Below are positions 17,170-26,064 of a stretch of DNA of 64,000 nucleotides, piece after piece. The notes under the pieces are model-generated. The model ran no database searches, was not told the DNA's origin, and saw nothing but the letters and a program-made list of their open reading frames with translations. Location: NCBI RefSeq assembly GCF_900176405.1, contig NZ_FWXJ01000006.1, positions 62,001 to 126,000 on the forward strand, in the 5' to 3' direction. Both the position numbers and the translations under genes were made by a program. Origin of the DNA: Polynucleobacter kasalickyi. GTDB taxonomy: Bacteria; Pseudomonadota; Gammaproteobacteria; Burkholderiales; Burkholderiaceae. Position 1 is the stretch's first letter. Every line of letters begins with the position of its first letter.

Positions 17170-19470
17170 TTAAATGGACTCCGCAATTTCCGCCGCATGT
17201 CTTGCCTGGGCCTGATAGAGTTGATAGTAGGTACCTTGAGCAAGCATGAGTTCATCATGATTACCAATTTCGACAATTTCACCCTTGTCCAAAACGATGA
17301 GTCGATCGGCTTTTCTTAAAGTAGATAGGCGATGAGCAATGGCTAAGGTAGTTCTACCTTGAACTAAATTATCCAGTGCTTTTTGAATTTCTTTTTCAGT
17401 GGTTGTATCGACAGAGGAGGTAGCTTCATCAAGAATTAAAATGCGCGGATTAATTAACAAAGCCCGCGCAATAGAAATTCTCTGCCGTTCGCCACCTGAT
17501 AAAGATTGACCACGTTCACCGACTAAAGAATCGTAACCCAAAGGTAGTCTCAAGATAAACTCATGAGCATTTGCCGCCTTTGCGGCTTGGATAATTTCTG
17601 ATCTAGTTGCCCCTGGTTTTCCATAGGCAATATTTTCTGCAATGGTGCCAAAAAATAAAAACGGTTCTTGTAAAACCATCCCAAATTGTTTCCTGAGTTC
17701 GTCAATAGCAATTGAGCGAACATCAATACCATCAATCTTAATCGTTCCTTCGCTAACATCATAAAAGCGACAAATTAAGTTTACTAGGGTACTTTTGCCA
17801 GAGCCACTATGACCAACTAAACCAATCATTTCCCCTGGTTGTATATCTAAATTAATGTTTTTTGTAACTGCACGGTTACCATATCGAAAGCCAACATTAC
17901 GCAGTTCAATCTTGCCTTCTACAGGCTGTGCCATTGAAATAGCCTGAGTAGGTTCTGGAACGCTAGACTTGTGATCTAAAATATCGAAGACACGTTTTGC
18001 ACCTGCTGCTGCTTTTTGCGTATGGGAAACAATTCGGCTCATGGAGTCCATACGACTATAAAACCGCGCAATATAGGCCAAAAAAGCGGTTAAAACACCG
18101 ACTGTTATTTTTTCATTGGCAACTTGGTAAATACCAAAGGCCCATACCACCAGCAGTCCAACTTCAGTAAGTAGCGTAACCGTAGGCGCAAAAGATGCCC
18201 AAATACGATTCACCTGATCGTTTACTTCCAAATTGCGTAAATTTGCTTTAATGAAGCGTTGATTTTCTCGATCTTCTTGAGCAAAAGCTTTTACTACTCG
18301 AATCCCTGGAATCGTGTCTGATAAAACATTATTGACCTCTGACCAGTTGCGATCAACTTTCTCAAATCCGAAACGAAGTTTATCTCTAACATAGTGAATC
18401 ATCCAAGCAATAAAGGGCAGTGGCATTAGAGTGACTAAAGCTAATAACGGATCTATGCTGATCAAAATACAAGCAGTCATGATGAGCATTAACAAATCGG
18501 TGGCAAAGTCTAGTAAATGGAGCGATAAAAAGATACAAATTCGATCAGTTTCAGCCCCAATCCGTGACATTAGGTCACCCGTTCTTTTCGAACCAAAATA
18601 CTCTAACGATAAATGGATCATGTGGTTGAATGTCTTGGTTCGCAGTTCCATACCAATCCGTTCACTGACTAAAGCTAGAATGTACGTTTTCCACCAGCCA
18701 AGTCCCCAAGCTACCAAAGCAGCAAGTAATAACCCTCCTAGATAGACCCCCGCCAATTGAAAATCCATCACATGGGTAGTTTGAAAAGGAATTAACACCT
18801 TGTCCATTAAAGGCATTGAGATATAAGGTGGGATGAGGGTTGCACCCGTAGACAATAAGGTTAGTATGAACCCAAGAATGAGTTGGGATTGGTAAGGTTT
18901 TGCGAAGCGCCACAACTTAAAAAGAGTCCAAGTTGAAGGTGGAATTTCATGTTCAGGATCGCAAATCAAACACTCTTCTTGGTTAGGTAAAAGTGGACTT
19001 TGGCAATTTGGGCAACAAACTTCTTGTACTAGACCGATTGAAGTGGGTTCGGATAGTACGAGATTAGACCTATTTTTAAATTGATCTTTAAATTGATCTT
19101 TAAATTGGTTTACTGCTAAATTAAGGGCTAAAGTGTGATGCCATACTTGAATTTGTTGTTCTGACTCTAATAACTTCAGGTGGCCAATACCAGCATGGTC
19201 ATATTGTTGCAAGTAGGCTTGTGGACCAAATTCCCACTCGCCAAGAATCTTCCCCAGAGTCGATATTTGCGAAATCTTAAATCGATCTCTTTGCGCATTC
19301 GTCGACAAAGAAATGAGTGATTTCTCAAAGAACAATTGGTCGTTTAAATCCACCTCCAACCAATAGTTGAAGGTCCAAAAAGAGTCAGAGAAATGTTCTG
19401 CAGGAACAATATTTTTCCACTTTAATGGCAATGGAACGGCTGAGGAATAGTGATTTAGATTGGCATCCAT
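17170..19470 (-). CDS. ABC exporter linked to cyanophycin metabolism, with N-terminal zinc ribbon
   Basis: 766-residue half-transporter with fused domains. Residues 1-195 form a soluble N-terminal region ending in a probable zinc ribbon (C153, C156, C167 and C170, as CPNC and CLIC). An ABC type-1 membrane domain follows with about six helices (200-480), then the ATPase with Walker A GHSGSGKST, signature LSGGERQRISIARAL and Walker B ILILDEATSSVD. It should act as a homodimer. It is divergent from two cyanophycin synthetases and in operon with DUF1854, the conserved betaproteobacterial arrangement. Substrate is unknown; arginyl or aspartyl peptides are a guess from context. A 4-residue repeat FKDQ sits near 123-130. 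Confidence 0.88.
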   Translation of the reverse strand: MDANLNHYSSAVPLPLKWKNIVPAEHFSDSFWTFNYWLEVDLNDQLFFEKSLISLSTNAQRDRFKISQISTLGKILGEWEFGPQAYLQQYDHAGIGHLKLLESEQQIQVWHHTLALNLAVNQFKDQFKDQFKNRSNLVLSEPTSIGLVQEVCCPNCQSPLLPNQEECLICDPEHEIPPSTWTLFKLWRFAKPYQSQLILGFILTLLSTGATLIPPYISMPLMDKVLIPFQTTHVMDFQLAGVYLGGLLLAALVAWGLGWWKTYILALVSERIGMELRTKTFNHMIHLSLEYFGSKRTGDLMSRIGAETDRICIFLSLHLLDFATDLLMLIMTACILISIDPLLALVTLMPLPFIAWMIHYVRDKLRFGFEKVDRNWSEVNNVLSDTIPGIRVVKAFAQEDRENQRFIKANLRNLEVNDQVNRIWASFAPTVTLLTEVGLLVVWAFGIYQVANEKITVGVLTAFLAYIARFYSRMDSMSRIVSHTQKAAAGAKRVFDILDHKSSVPEPTQAISMAQPVEGKIELRNVGFRYGNRAVTKNINLDIQPGEMIGLVGHSGSGKSTLVNLICRFYDVSEGTIKIDGIDVRSIAIDELRKQFGMVLQEPFLFFGTIAENIAYGKPGATRSEIIQAAKAANAHEFILRLPLGYDSLVGERGQSLSGGERQRISIARALLINPRILILDEATSSVDTTTEKEIQKALDNLVQGRTTLAIAHRLSTLRKADRLIVLDKGEIVEIGNHDELMLAQGTYYQLYQAQARHAAEIAESI
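19075..19107. repeat. 12-bp tandem repeat inside the ABC exporter gene
   Basis: TTTAAATTGATC is repeated in tandem at 19075-19086 and 19087-19098, followed by a partial third copy to 19107. On the coding strand it encodes repeated FKDQ. The unit is a multiple of three, so copy-number change keeps the frame. Confidence 0.85.
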
Positions 19471-19596
19471 GCGAAAAGTATAGTGGACAGACTTGAAATT
19501 TGTAATATATCTTCAAAAATCACTTTTGGTATACAAATAGCTTTAACTAATTTGGTCGCTATGATTGTCAACTTTTAGGTACCTACGGAGTTATAT

Positions 19597-19618
19597 ACAT
19601 ATAAAATGCACTATATGT
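19597..19618. promoter_or_regulatory. Palindrome in the divergent promoter region of the cyanophycin cluster
   Basis: Perfect inverted repeat ACATATA at 19597-19603 and TATATGT at 19612-19618, with an 8-base spacer, in the 209-base region between the divergent exporter and synthetase genes. Its form fits an operator for a dimeric regulator, but AT-rich DNA makes chance a real alternative. Confidence 0.35.
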
Positions 19619-19679
19619 AGATTTAAATAATTTAATAAACTTATCGATTTATAGCCTTATTACTATCAGAAAAATTTAA

Positions 19680-21863
19680 ATGCCCCAATTACTTGATAAA
19701 ACAATAGAAATCTTACAAATTAAGCATATTCGTGGTCCAAATATGTGGTGTTGGGTAGAAGTATTAGAGGCATGGATTGATATTGGCGAGTTAGAAGATT
19801 ATCCGTCCGATAAAATTCCTGGGTTTTATGATCGACTGGTTCAGAAACTGCCTAGTTTGATAGAACACCGTTGTAGTTACGAAGAGCGCGGAGGATTCCT
19901 TAAAAGGGTAGAAGAAGGCACTTGGCCTGTTCATATTATGGAACACTTGACTCTCGAATTACAAAGCCTTGCTGGTTTTGCAGGCGGTTTTGGACGCGCT
20001 AGAGAGACTACGGATCGGGGAATTTACAAGCTTATTGTAGCCAGCCCTCATGAGGCGGTGACTAGAAAAGCAATTGAATATGCAAGACAACTTTTACTTT
20101 CCTTAATTCAAGACCAAACTTTTGATTTGGATGCATGTGTTGAGGACTTAAAAGAGCTAATTGATGACTTATGTCTAGGTCCTAGCACCAGGGCAATCGT
20201 CAATGCAGGCGTCCAACAGTTAATACCCTCGATTCGTTTATCGAGTGGCAATTTGGTACAGTTGGGATATGGCGCTCTCCAGAAGCGTATTTGGACCGCA
20301 GAAACAGCTCAAACTGGCGCTATAGCTGAAACAATTTCTAGAGATAAAGACTTAACTAAATCTTTACTATCGATGGTTGGGGTGCCAATTCCTGAGGGAG
20401 AGCTTGTAGATAGCCCCGAACACGCTTGGGAGGTTGCTCAATCGATTGGCCTGCCTGTCGTGGTCAAACCTCAAGACGGTAATCATGGCCGAGGTGTTTT
20501 TACAAACTTACAAACCGAACAAGAAATTACGGCCGCTTACAAAATTGCAGTTGAAGAGGGCAGTGGAGTGTTAGTCGAAAAATTCATTGAAGGCGATGAA
20601 CATCGTTTATTGGTAGTTGGCAATCATTTAGTTGCCGCCGCTAAAGGCGAAGAGTGCAAAGTGATGGGTGATGGAGTACATACGATACTTGAACTCATTG
20701 AATTACAAATTAACTCTGATCCTAGAAGAGGGTCCTCAGAAGACTTTCCTTTAAACCCGGTAAGAATTGATTCAATTGCTCATTTAGAACTTCAAAGCCA
20801 AGGTTTTGAGCCCGATAGTATTCCTCCACAAGGTAAGGCAGTCTTGATTCAGAGAAATGGCAATGTGGCATTTGACGTCACTGACTTGGTTCATCCCTCG
20901 GTGGCAAAACAAGTTGTTTTGGCAGCGAAAGTGGTTGGTTTAGATATCGCTGGGGTTGATTTAGTGGCTAAAGATATTTCAAAGCCGATGGAAGAGCAAG
21001 GCGCAGCGATTGTTGAAGTGAATGCGGGGCCTGGATTACTGATGCATATTAAACCGGCAAAGGGTAAACCTCGCGAAGTAGGGCGAGCAATTATTGAACA
21101 TTTGTTTCCAAATAATGCTGTCGGCAGAATCCCGGTACTTGGTGTAAGTGGATCCTCTAGCGCCAAAGAGGTGGCTGATATTTGCGCTTACTTATTAAAA
21201 TTAGCCAATTACTATGTTGGCCTATCAACTCAGCAGGGGCTCTACTTTAATCAACACAGTATACAAAGAATGAATTCCTCTGAGTGGGATAGCGGGCGTC
21301 GCACTTTAATGAATCCAATGGTAACTGCTGCTGTGATTCAAGCCACTCCCAAAGGTATTATTAATGAGGGCTTACCATACGACTTATGTCAAGTCGGGGT
21401 GGTTACTTCAGTTGACTTACAGCAAACCTTCCCAGAGGACTCAATTGTTGAGGAACGTCAATTGTTTGCCGTCCATCGTACTCAAATTGATGCCTTAATC
21501 CCAGAAAAAGGGATTGGTATCTTAAATGCAGATGAAGCAATTGCAGCGGAAATCGCAGAGATAAATCCTGGTAAAGAGATTATTTTCTTTAGCTTACAGG
21601 AAGAGAACTCCATCATTCAGAAACATCTTGCTGAGAATAAAAAAGCAATTACAACAACTGCCGATGCAATTCATTTATATGAGGGTGAAAAGCTTTTCTA
21701 CACCATCCCATTGGTAGATATTGCTTATATACAAGTTCAAAGATCAAACAAGAAAATGTTAGAACTCATGGCGTCAATTGCCGCATTGTGGGCGATGGAG
21801 ATACCTCTGGAAACGATTGAAGCAGGTCTTGAGGCGTATTCGCTAGAAACGTCGGAGGTTTAA
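19680..21863 (+). CDS. Cyanophycin synthetase-like protein (CphA') with degenerate Mur-ligase domain
   Basis: 727 residues, paralogous to the next gene. Like CphA it has the N-terminal domain (starting near HIRGPNMWCW), an apparently complete ATP-grasp domain (VVKPQDGNHGRGV near 262, IVEVNAGPGLLMH near 444-456) and a Mur-ligase-like region. The Mur P-loop is gone: where CphA has SGTNGKTTT, this protein has SGSSSAKEV (residues 490-498), and the C-terminal lobe of about 130 residues is missing. The Arg of the CphA motif GLRMH is Leu here. It should therefore ligate with one active site at most, as known for cyanobacterial CphA2, which joins beta-aspartyl-arginine units; that activity is inference. 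No Shine-Dalgarno is visible. The stop abuts cphA. Confidence 0.88.
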   Translation: MPQLLDKTIEILQIKHIRGPNMWCWVEVLEAWIDIGELEDYPSDKIPGFYDRLVQKLPSLIEHRCSYEERGGFLKRVEEGTWPVHIMEHLTLELQSLAGFAGGFGRARETTDRGIYKLIVASPHEAVTRKAIEYARQLLLSLIQDQTFDLDACVEDLKELIDDLCLGPSTRAIVNAGVQQLIPSIRLSSGNLVQLGYGALQKRIWTAETAQTGAIAETISRDKDLTKSLLSMVGVPIPEGELVDSPEHAWEVAQSIGLPVVVKPQDGNHGRGVFTNLQTEQEITAAYKIAVEEGSGVLVEKFIEGDEHRLLVVGNHLVAAAKGEECKVMGDGVHTILELIELQINSDPRRGSSEDFPLNPVRIDSIAHLELQSQGFEPDSIPPQGKAVLIQRNGNVAFDVTDLVHPSVAKQVVLAAKVVGLDIAGVDLVAKDISKPMEEQGAAIVEVNAGPGLLMHIKPAKGKPREVGRAIIEHLFPNNAVGRIPVLGVSGSSSAKEVADICAYLLKLANYYVGLSTQQGLYFNQHSIQRMNSSEWDSGRRTLMNPMVTAAVIQATPKGIINEGLPYDLCQVGVVTSVDLQQTFPEDSIVEERQLFAVHRTQIDALIPEKGIGILNADEAIAAEIAEINPGKEIIFFSLQEENSIIQKHLAENKKAITTTADAIHLYEGEKLFYTIPLVDIAYIQVQRSNKKMLELMASIAALWAMEIPLETIEAGLEAYSLETSEV

Positions 21864-24449
21864 ATGGAAGTTCAGCGCATACGAGCACTCAGAGGACCCA
21901 ATTTATGGAGTCGTCATACAGCGATAGAGGCAATTGTTTATTGTGAAGAGCAAGAACAAGTCATCGATAACTTAGCGGAATTTGAAATTCAATTAAGAAC
22001 TTTATTTCCACAATTGCGCTTAATGCGGGTAAACCAGATGGATGAGCCGATCTCTATGGCGCTTGTCTTAGAGCATGTTGTTCTGGGGCTCCAAGCACAA
22101 GCAGGTTGCCCTGTAACTTTCAGTAGAACGGTTAAAACTAAAGAGCTTGGCGTTTACCAAGTGGTGGTCGAATATAGTGAAGAGTCCGTTGGAAGAATGG
22201 CATTCAACTTTGGTCTCGAGCTGATTCAGGCGGCTGTTAACAAACTGCCGTTTGATCTAGATGCGGCTTTAAAAGCATTAAGTGCCGTGGATGAAGATGT
22301 TCGTTTAGGTCCAAGTACGGGTTCAATTGTGCAATCTGCGGTTGAAAGAAATATCCCCTATCGGCGTTTAACGCAGGGCAGTTTAGTGCAGTTTGGCTGG
22401 GGTAGTAAGCAAAAACGCATTCAAGCGGCTGAGACTAGCCAAACAAGTGCGATCGCTGAAGCCATTGCCCAAGATAAAGAACTTACCAAGGACTTATTAC
22501 ATGCCGCAGGTGTGGCAGTCCCGATGGGTAAAGTAGTTGACAATGTAGAAGATGCGATACAAGTGGCCAATGAGCTAGGAAAGTTAGGTAATACTGTCGT
22601 CATTAAACCGCGTGATGGGAATCAAGGTAAAGGGGTCGCTGTCAATATTCAATCAGAATCACAAGTAAGAGATGCTTTTGAAGTTGCACAGCACTATGGT
22701 TCAAAAATAATTGTTGAACGGTATATGCCTGGTCAAGATTTTCGGATGTTAGTCGTTGGCGATAAACTAATCGCTGCAGCTAGGCGTGATCCTCCTCATG
22801 TGAATGGTGATGGTGTATCCACGATTAAACAGTTAGTTGATACTTTGAACCTTGATCCACTGCGAGGTGATGGACATGCAACCCCTTTAACAAAAATTCG
22901 TCTAGACGACATTGCGATCGCTACTTTAGCCAAACAAAATTACACGGTCGACTCCATCCCTCGCGTTGGTGAACGAATCGTGTTGCGAAACAATGCCAAC
23001 CTCAGTACTGGGGGTACTGCCACGGATGTGACGGAAGATGTCCACCCAGATTTAGCCGCCAGTGCAGTAACTGCCGCGAAGATGGTTGGCTTAGATATTT
23101 GTGGTGTGGATGTGGTCTGTGAGGCAGTTTATAAGTCGCTCGAAGAACAAGGTGGCGGTGTGGTAGAAGTGAACGCTGCTCCAGGCTTGCGGATGCATTT
23201 GAATCCCTCTTATGGTAAAGCACAACCTGTTGGTGAAGCCATTGTTTCTTTGATGTTCCCACCTGGAGAAAATGGCCGTATTCCAACGGTTGCTGTTTCA
23301 GGAACTAATGGTAAAACAACGACGGTTCGGCTCATTACGCATTTAATTCGGGGGACAGGAAAGCGCGTTGGTTTTACGTCGACGGATGGTATTTATATTG
23401 AAAATGAAAGAGTAGATACTGGCGATTGTAGCGGTCCCAAAAGTGCTAGAAATATTTTGATGCATCCCGAGGTAGATGCTGCAGTATTTGAAACGGCAAG
23501 AGGCGGAATCTTGCGCGAAGGTTTAGGTTTTGATTTGTGTGATGTAGCTGTGATCACCAACTTGGGTGAAGGTGACCATTTGGGAATGGGTTATATCGAT
23601 ACCGTAGATGAGTTAGCTCTCGTTAAAAGTGTCATCGTGCGAAATGTACCGCCCACTGGCATGGCAGTTTTAAATGCTACTGATCCCGCTGTTGCGAAGA
23701 TGGCAAAAAGTTGTCGTGGCGATGTGACTTTCTTTGGTCTAAATGGACACCATCCAATTATTTCATCACATAGAGCCCAAGGTAAAAGAGCAATTTTTAG
23801 ACATCAAGATAATTTGCATGTTGTGATTGGCAATCAAGTTCTGAGGAAAATATCGCTGGCTAACATTCCCTTAACTGAAGCGGGAAAAATTGGCTTTCAG
23901 GTAGAGAATGTAATGGCATCTGTAGCAGCTGCTTGGGCGTTAAATATCTCTTGGGAACTCATTGAAAAAGGCTTAAGTAGCTTTGTTAGTGATGTAGAAA
24001 CAGCCCCAGGTAGATTTAACTTATTTACGTTTAATGGGGCAACCGTCATTGCCGACTATGGCCATAATCCAGATGCAATTAGAGCCCTCGTGGAAGCCAC
24101 TAACTCGATTTCAGCAAAACGTCGCTTTGTGGTGATTAGTGGGGCTGGTGATCGTCGGGATGATGATATTCGTTCACAAACAAAAATTTTAGGAGAAGCA
24201 TTTGATTCAGTGATTCTGTATGAAGATCAATGTCAACGTGGGCGTGCGGATGGTGAAGTCATTGCTCTCTTAAGAGAGGGTTTGGTTGGCGCAACTAAAA
24301 CAAAATCGATTGCAGAAATTCGTGGCGAGTTTTTAGCAATTGATACTGCCTTGAACCAACTCCAACCAGATGATTTATGTTTAATATTGATCGATCAAGT
24401 TGAAGAGTCCTTACAATATCTAGGGGAACTGACGCAAAAAAACCACTAA
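21864..24449 (+). CDS. cphA: Cyanophycin synthetase
   Basis: Builds cyanophycin (multi-L-arginyl-poly-L-aspartate), an intracellular nitrogen, carbon and energy store, by ATP-dependent addition of Asp to the backbone and Arg to side chains. 861 residues, full length. N-terminal domain, then ATP-grasp domain (VVIKPRDGNQGKGVAV near 245-260, VVEVNAAPGLRMHLNPS), then the Mur-ligase domain with intact P-loop SGTNGKTTT (479-487), ARGGILREG, and a complete C-terminal lobe (DYGHNPDA, GDRRDDD). Start ATG follows the CphA' stop directly with GGAGG five bases upstream, so the two are translated from one message. No cyanophycinase gene is in the window. Confidence 0.96.
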   Translation: MEVQRIRALRGPNLWSRHTAIEAIVYCEEQEQVIDNLAEFEIQLRTLFPQLRLMRVNQMDEPISMALVLEHVVLGLQAQAGCPVTFSRTVKTKELGVYQVVVEYSEESVGRMAFNFGLELIQAAVNKLPFDLDAALKALSAVDEDVRLGPSTGSIVQSAVERNIPYRRLTQGSLVQFGWGSKQKRIQAAETSQTSAIAEAIAQDKELTKDLLHAAGVAVPMGKVVDNVEDAIQVANELGKLGNTVVIKPRDGNQGKGVAVNIQSESQVRDAFEVAQHYGSKIIVERYMPGQDFRMLVVGDKLIAAARRDPPHVNGDGVSTIKQLVDTLNLDPLRGDGHATPLTKIRLDDIAIATLAKQNYTVDSIPRVGERIVLRNNANLSTGGTATDVTEDVHPDLAASAVTAAKMVGLDICGVDVVCEAVYKSLEEQGGGVVEVNAAPGLRMHLNPSYGKAQPVGEAIVSLMFPPGENGRIPTVAVSGTNGKTTTVRLITHLIRGTGKRVGFTSTDGIYIENERVDTGDCSGPKSARNILMHPEVDAAVFETARGGILREGLGFDLCDVAVITNLGEGDHLGMGYIDTVDELALVKSVIVRNVPPTGMAVLNATDPAVAKMAKSCRGDVTFFGLNGHHPIISSHRAQGKRAIFRHQDNLHVVIGNQVLRKISLANIPLTEAGKIGFQVENVMASVAAAWALNISWELIEKGLSSFVSDVETAPGRFNLFTFNGATVIADYGHNPDAIRALVEATNSISAKRRFVVISGAGDRRDDDIRSQTKILGEAFDSVILYEDQCQRGRADGEVIALLREGLVGATKTKSIAEIRGEFLAIDTALNQLQPDDLCLILIDQVEESLQYLGELTQKNH

Positions 24450-24565
24450 ATTGAGGCTTTCAGTGATTTATTTTTAAAAAAATCAAAAATAAATTTGGTT
24501 GATTTAAAAGAAAAAAGAAGGAAACGTCCCAATCATTTTTATTGATTAAATTAGATTTATCAAAG

Positions 24566-24596
24566 TACGGACTATGCAAATAGGCCGTATTTTTTT
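24566..24596 (+). terminator. Intrinsic terminator between cphA and the permease gene
   Basis: Stem TACGG-A-CTA with TAG-G-CCGTA (one internal mismatch, loop TGCAAA) followed by seven T. It ends cphA transcription or, lying 42 bases before the permease start, could act as an attenuator for that gene. Confidence 0.75.
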
Positions 24597-24637
24597 ATCC
24601 TCCCAATGTCAATTCTGACTTTTACAGGAGGTAATAA

Positions 24638-26047
24638 GTGTCAATCAATGAAACCCTAGGAACTCTGAATGAGATTGCCGAAAATACTTCACAACACGCT
24701 CTAAAACGTCATCTGAAGGCGAGGCATATTCGGCTGATGGCACTCGGCTCTACAATTGGCGTCGGTCTTTTTTTAGGCGCAGGCACAGCGATCTCTCAGG
24801 CAGGACCAGCCATCATATTCGGGTATCTATTAGCTGGCTTAGTAGCCTTTGTGGTTCTTCGTGCTTTGGGCGAAATGGCAGTTCATCAACCTGTTGAGGG
24901 TTCTTTTGCACAATATGCCAATGATTATGTAAGCCCATTCGTGGGATATATGGTGGGTTGGAGTTATTGGTTTTATTGGATGATTGTCGGCATTGCCGAA
25001 GTAACCGCAGTTGGTATATACATGGGCATTTGGTTCCCAGACCTTCCACAATGGATTTGGGCAATCAGCGCGCTACTGATGATGGGCTTGCTAAACTTCA
25101 TTGCAGTTCGACTATTTGGAGAAATTGAATTTTGGTTTGCACTGATCAAAGTGGTCGCCATTGTAGTGATGATTGGTGTTGGACTTTCCGTCATTGTGTT
25201 TGGATTTACCAATGGTTGGGTACCGATTGGCTTTGACAATTTATGGAAACATGGTGGGTTTTTTCCTACTGGCTTGGAAGGATTTTTACTTTCCATCCAA
25301 ATGGCAATGTTTGCTTATATTGGAATCGAGATGATTGGACTCTCTGCTGGAGAAACAGAAGCACCAGAAAAAACAATTCCCATTGCAATTAATTCATTGA
25401 TTGTGCGCATTGTTGTATTTTATGTGGGTGCCTTGTTAGTGATTCTAGCTATCTATCCATGGCATGAAATTTCTCATCAAGGAGGTAGTCCGTTTGTAGC
25501 GATGTTTGAAAAATTAGGCTTAAGAGAAGCTGCTGGAATTGTAAATTTTGTTGTTATTACTGCAGCCCTATCCTCTTGTAACGCGGGTATTTTTAGTGGT
25601 GGAAGATTACTACTAAGTCTTTCGAAGAATGGCTACGCCCCAAAATTTTTACAGAAAATTTCTATATCTGGAGTTCCTCAGACCGCAGTATTTATGACCG
25701 TATTTCTTTCCGCAATAGGTACCTTATTAAACTATTATGTACCTGAAAAAGCTTTTCTTTACTTGACTTCAGCACTCACCTTTATTGGGCTTACTGTTTG
25801 GATTGCAATCTTATATACGCAAATATGTTTTAGAAGGCAACTCATGGCGCATGAGATAAATACATTAAGTTTTAAATGTGTTTTTTGGCCATTTTCGAGT
25901 TACTTAGCTTCGTTTTTAATTATGGTTGTGATTGGAATTATTTCTTACTATGAAGAAACTCGCATAGGGCTATATGTTGCCGGAACGATTTTCGCTACGT
26001 TAATTCTTTTTTACTACGTATTAGGTTTTCATAAGAAAAGTAATTGA
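24638..26047 (+). CDS. Amino-acid permease, APC superfamily AAT type
   Basis: 469 residues with about 12 membrane helices. The N-terminal signature LKARHIRLMALGSTIGVGLF and the following GPAIIFGYLLAG mark the amino acid transporter (AAT) family of proton symporters, which includes AroP, ProY and LysP. The start is GTG 24638 with a strong AGGAGGT five bases upstream. It lies downstream of cphA but behind a terminator, so it is probably transcribed separately. Substrate cannot be assigned; basic or acidic amino acids would suit the neighbourhood. Confidence 0.88.
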   Translation: MSINETLGTLNEIAENTSQHALKRHLKARHIRLMALGSTIGVGLFLGAGTAISQAGPAIIFGYLLAGLVAFVVLRALGEMAVHQPVEGSFAQYANDYVSPFVGYMVGWSYWFYWMIVGIAEVTAVGIYMGIWFPDLPQWIWAISALLMMGLLNFIAVRLFGEIEFWFALIKVVAIVVMIGVGLSVIVFGFTNGWVPIGFDNLWKHGGFFPTGLEGFLLSIQMAMFAYIGIEMIGLSAGETEAPEKTIPIAINSLIVRIVVFYVGALLVILAIYPWHEISHQGGSPFVAMFEKLGLREAAGIVNFVVITAALSSCNAGIFSGGRLLLSLSKNGYAPKFLQKISISGVPQTAVFMTVFLSAIGTLLNYYVPEKAFLYLTSALTFIGLTVWIAILYTQICFRRQLMAHEINTLSFKCVFWPFSSYLASFLIMVVIGIISYYEETRIGLYVAGTIFATLILFYYVLGFHKKSN

Positions 26048-26064
26048 ACTTCAAGCTTTCGGCA

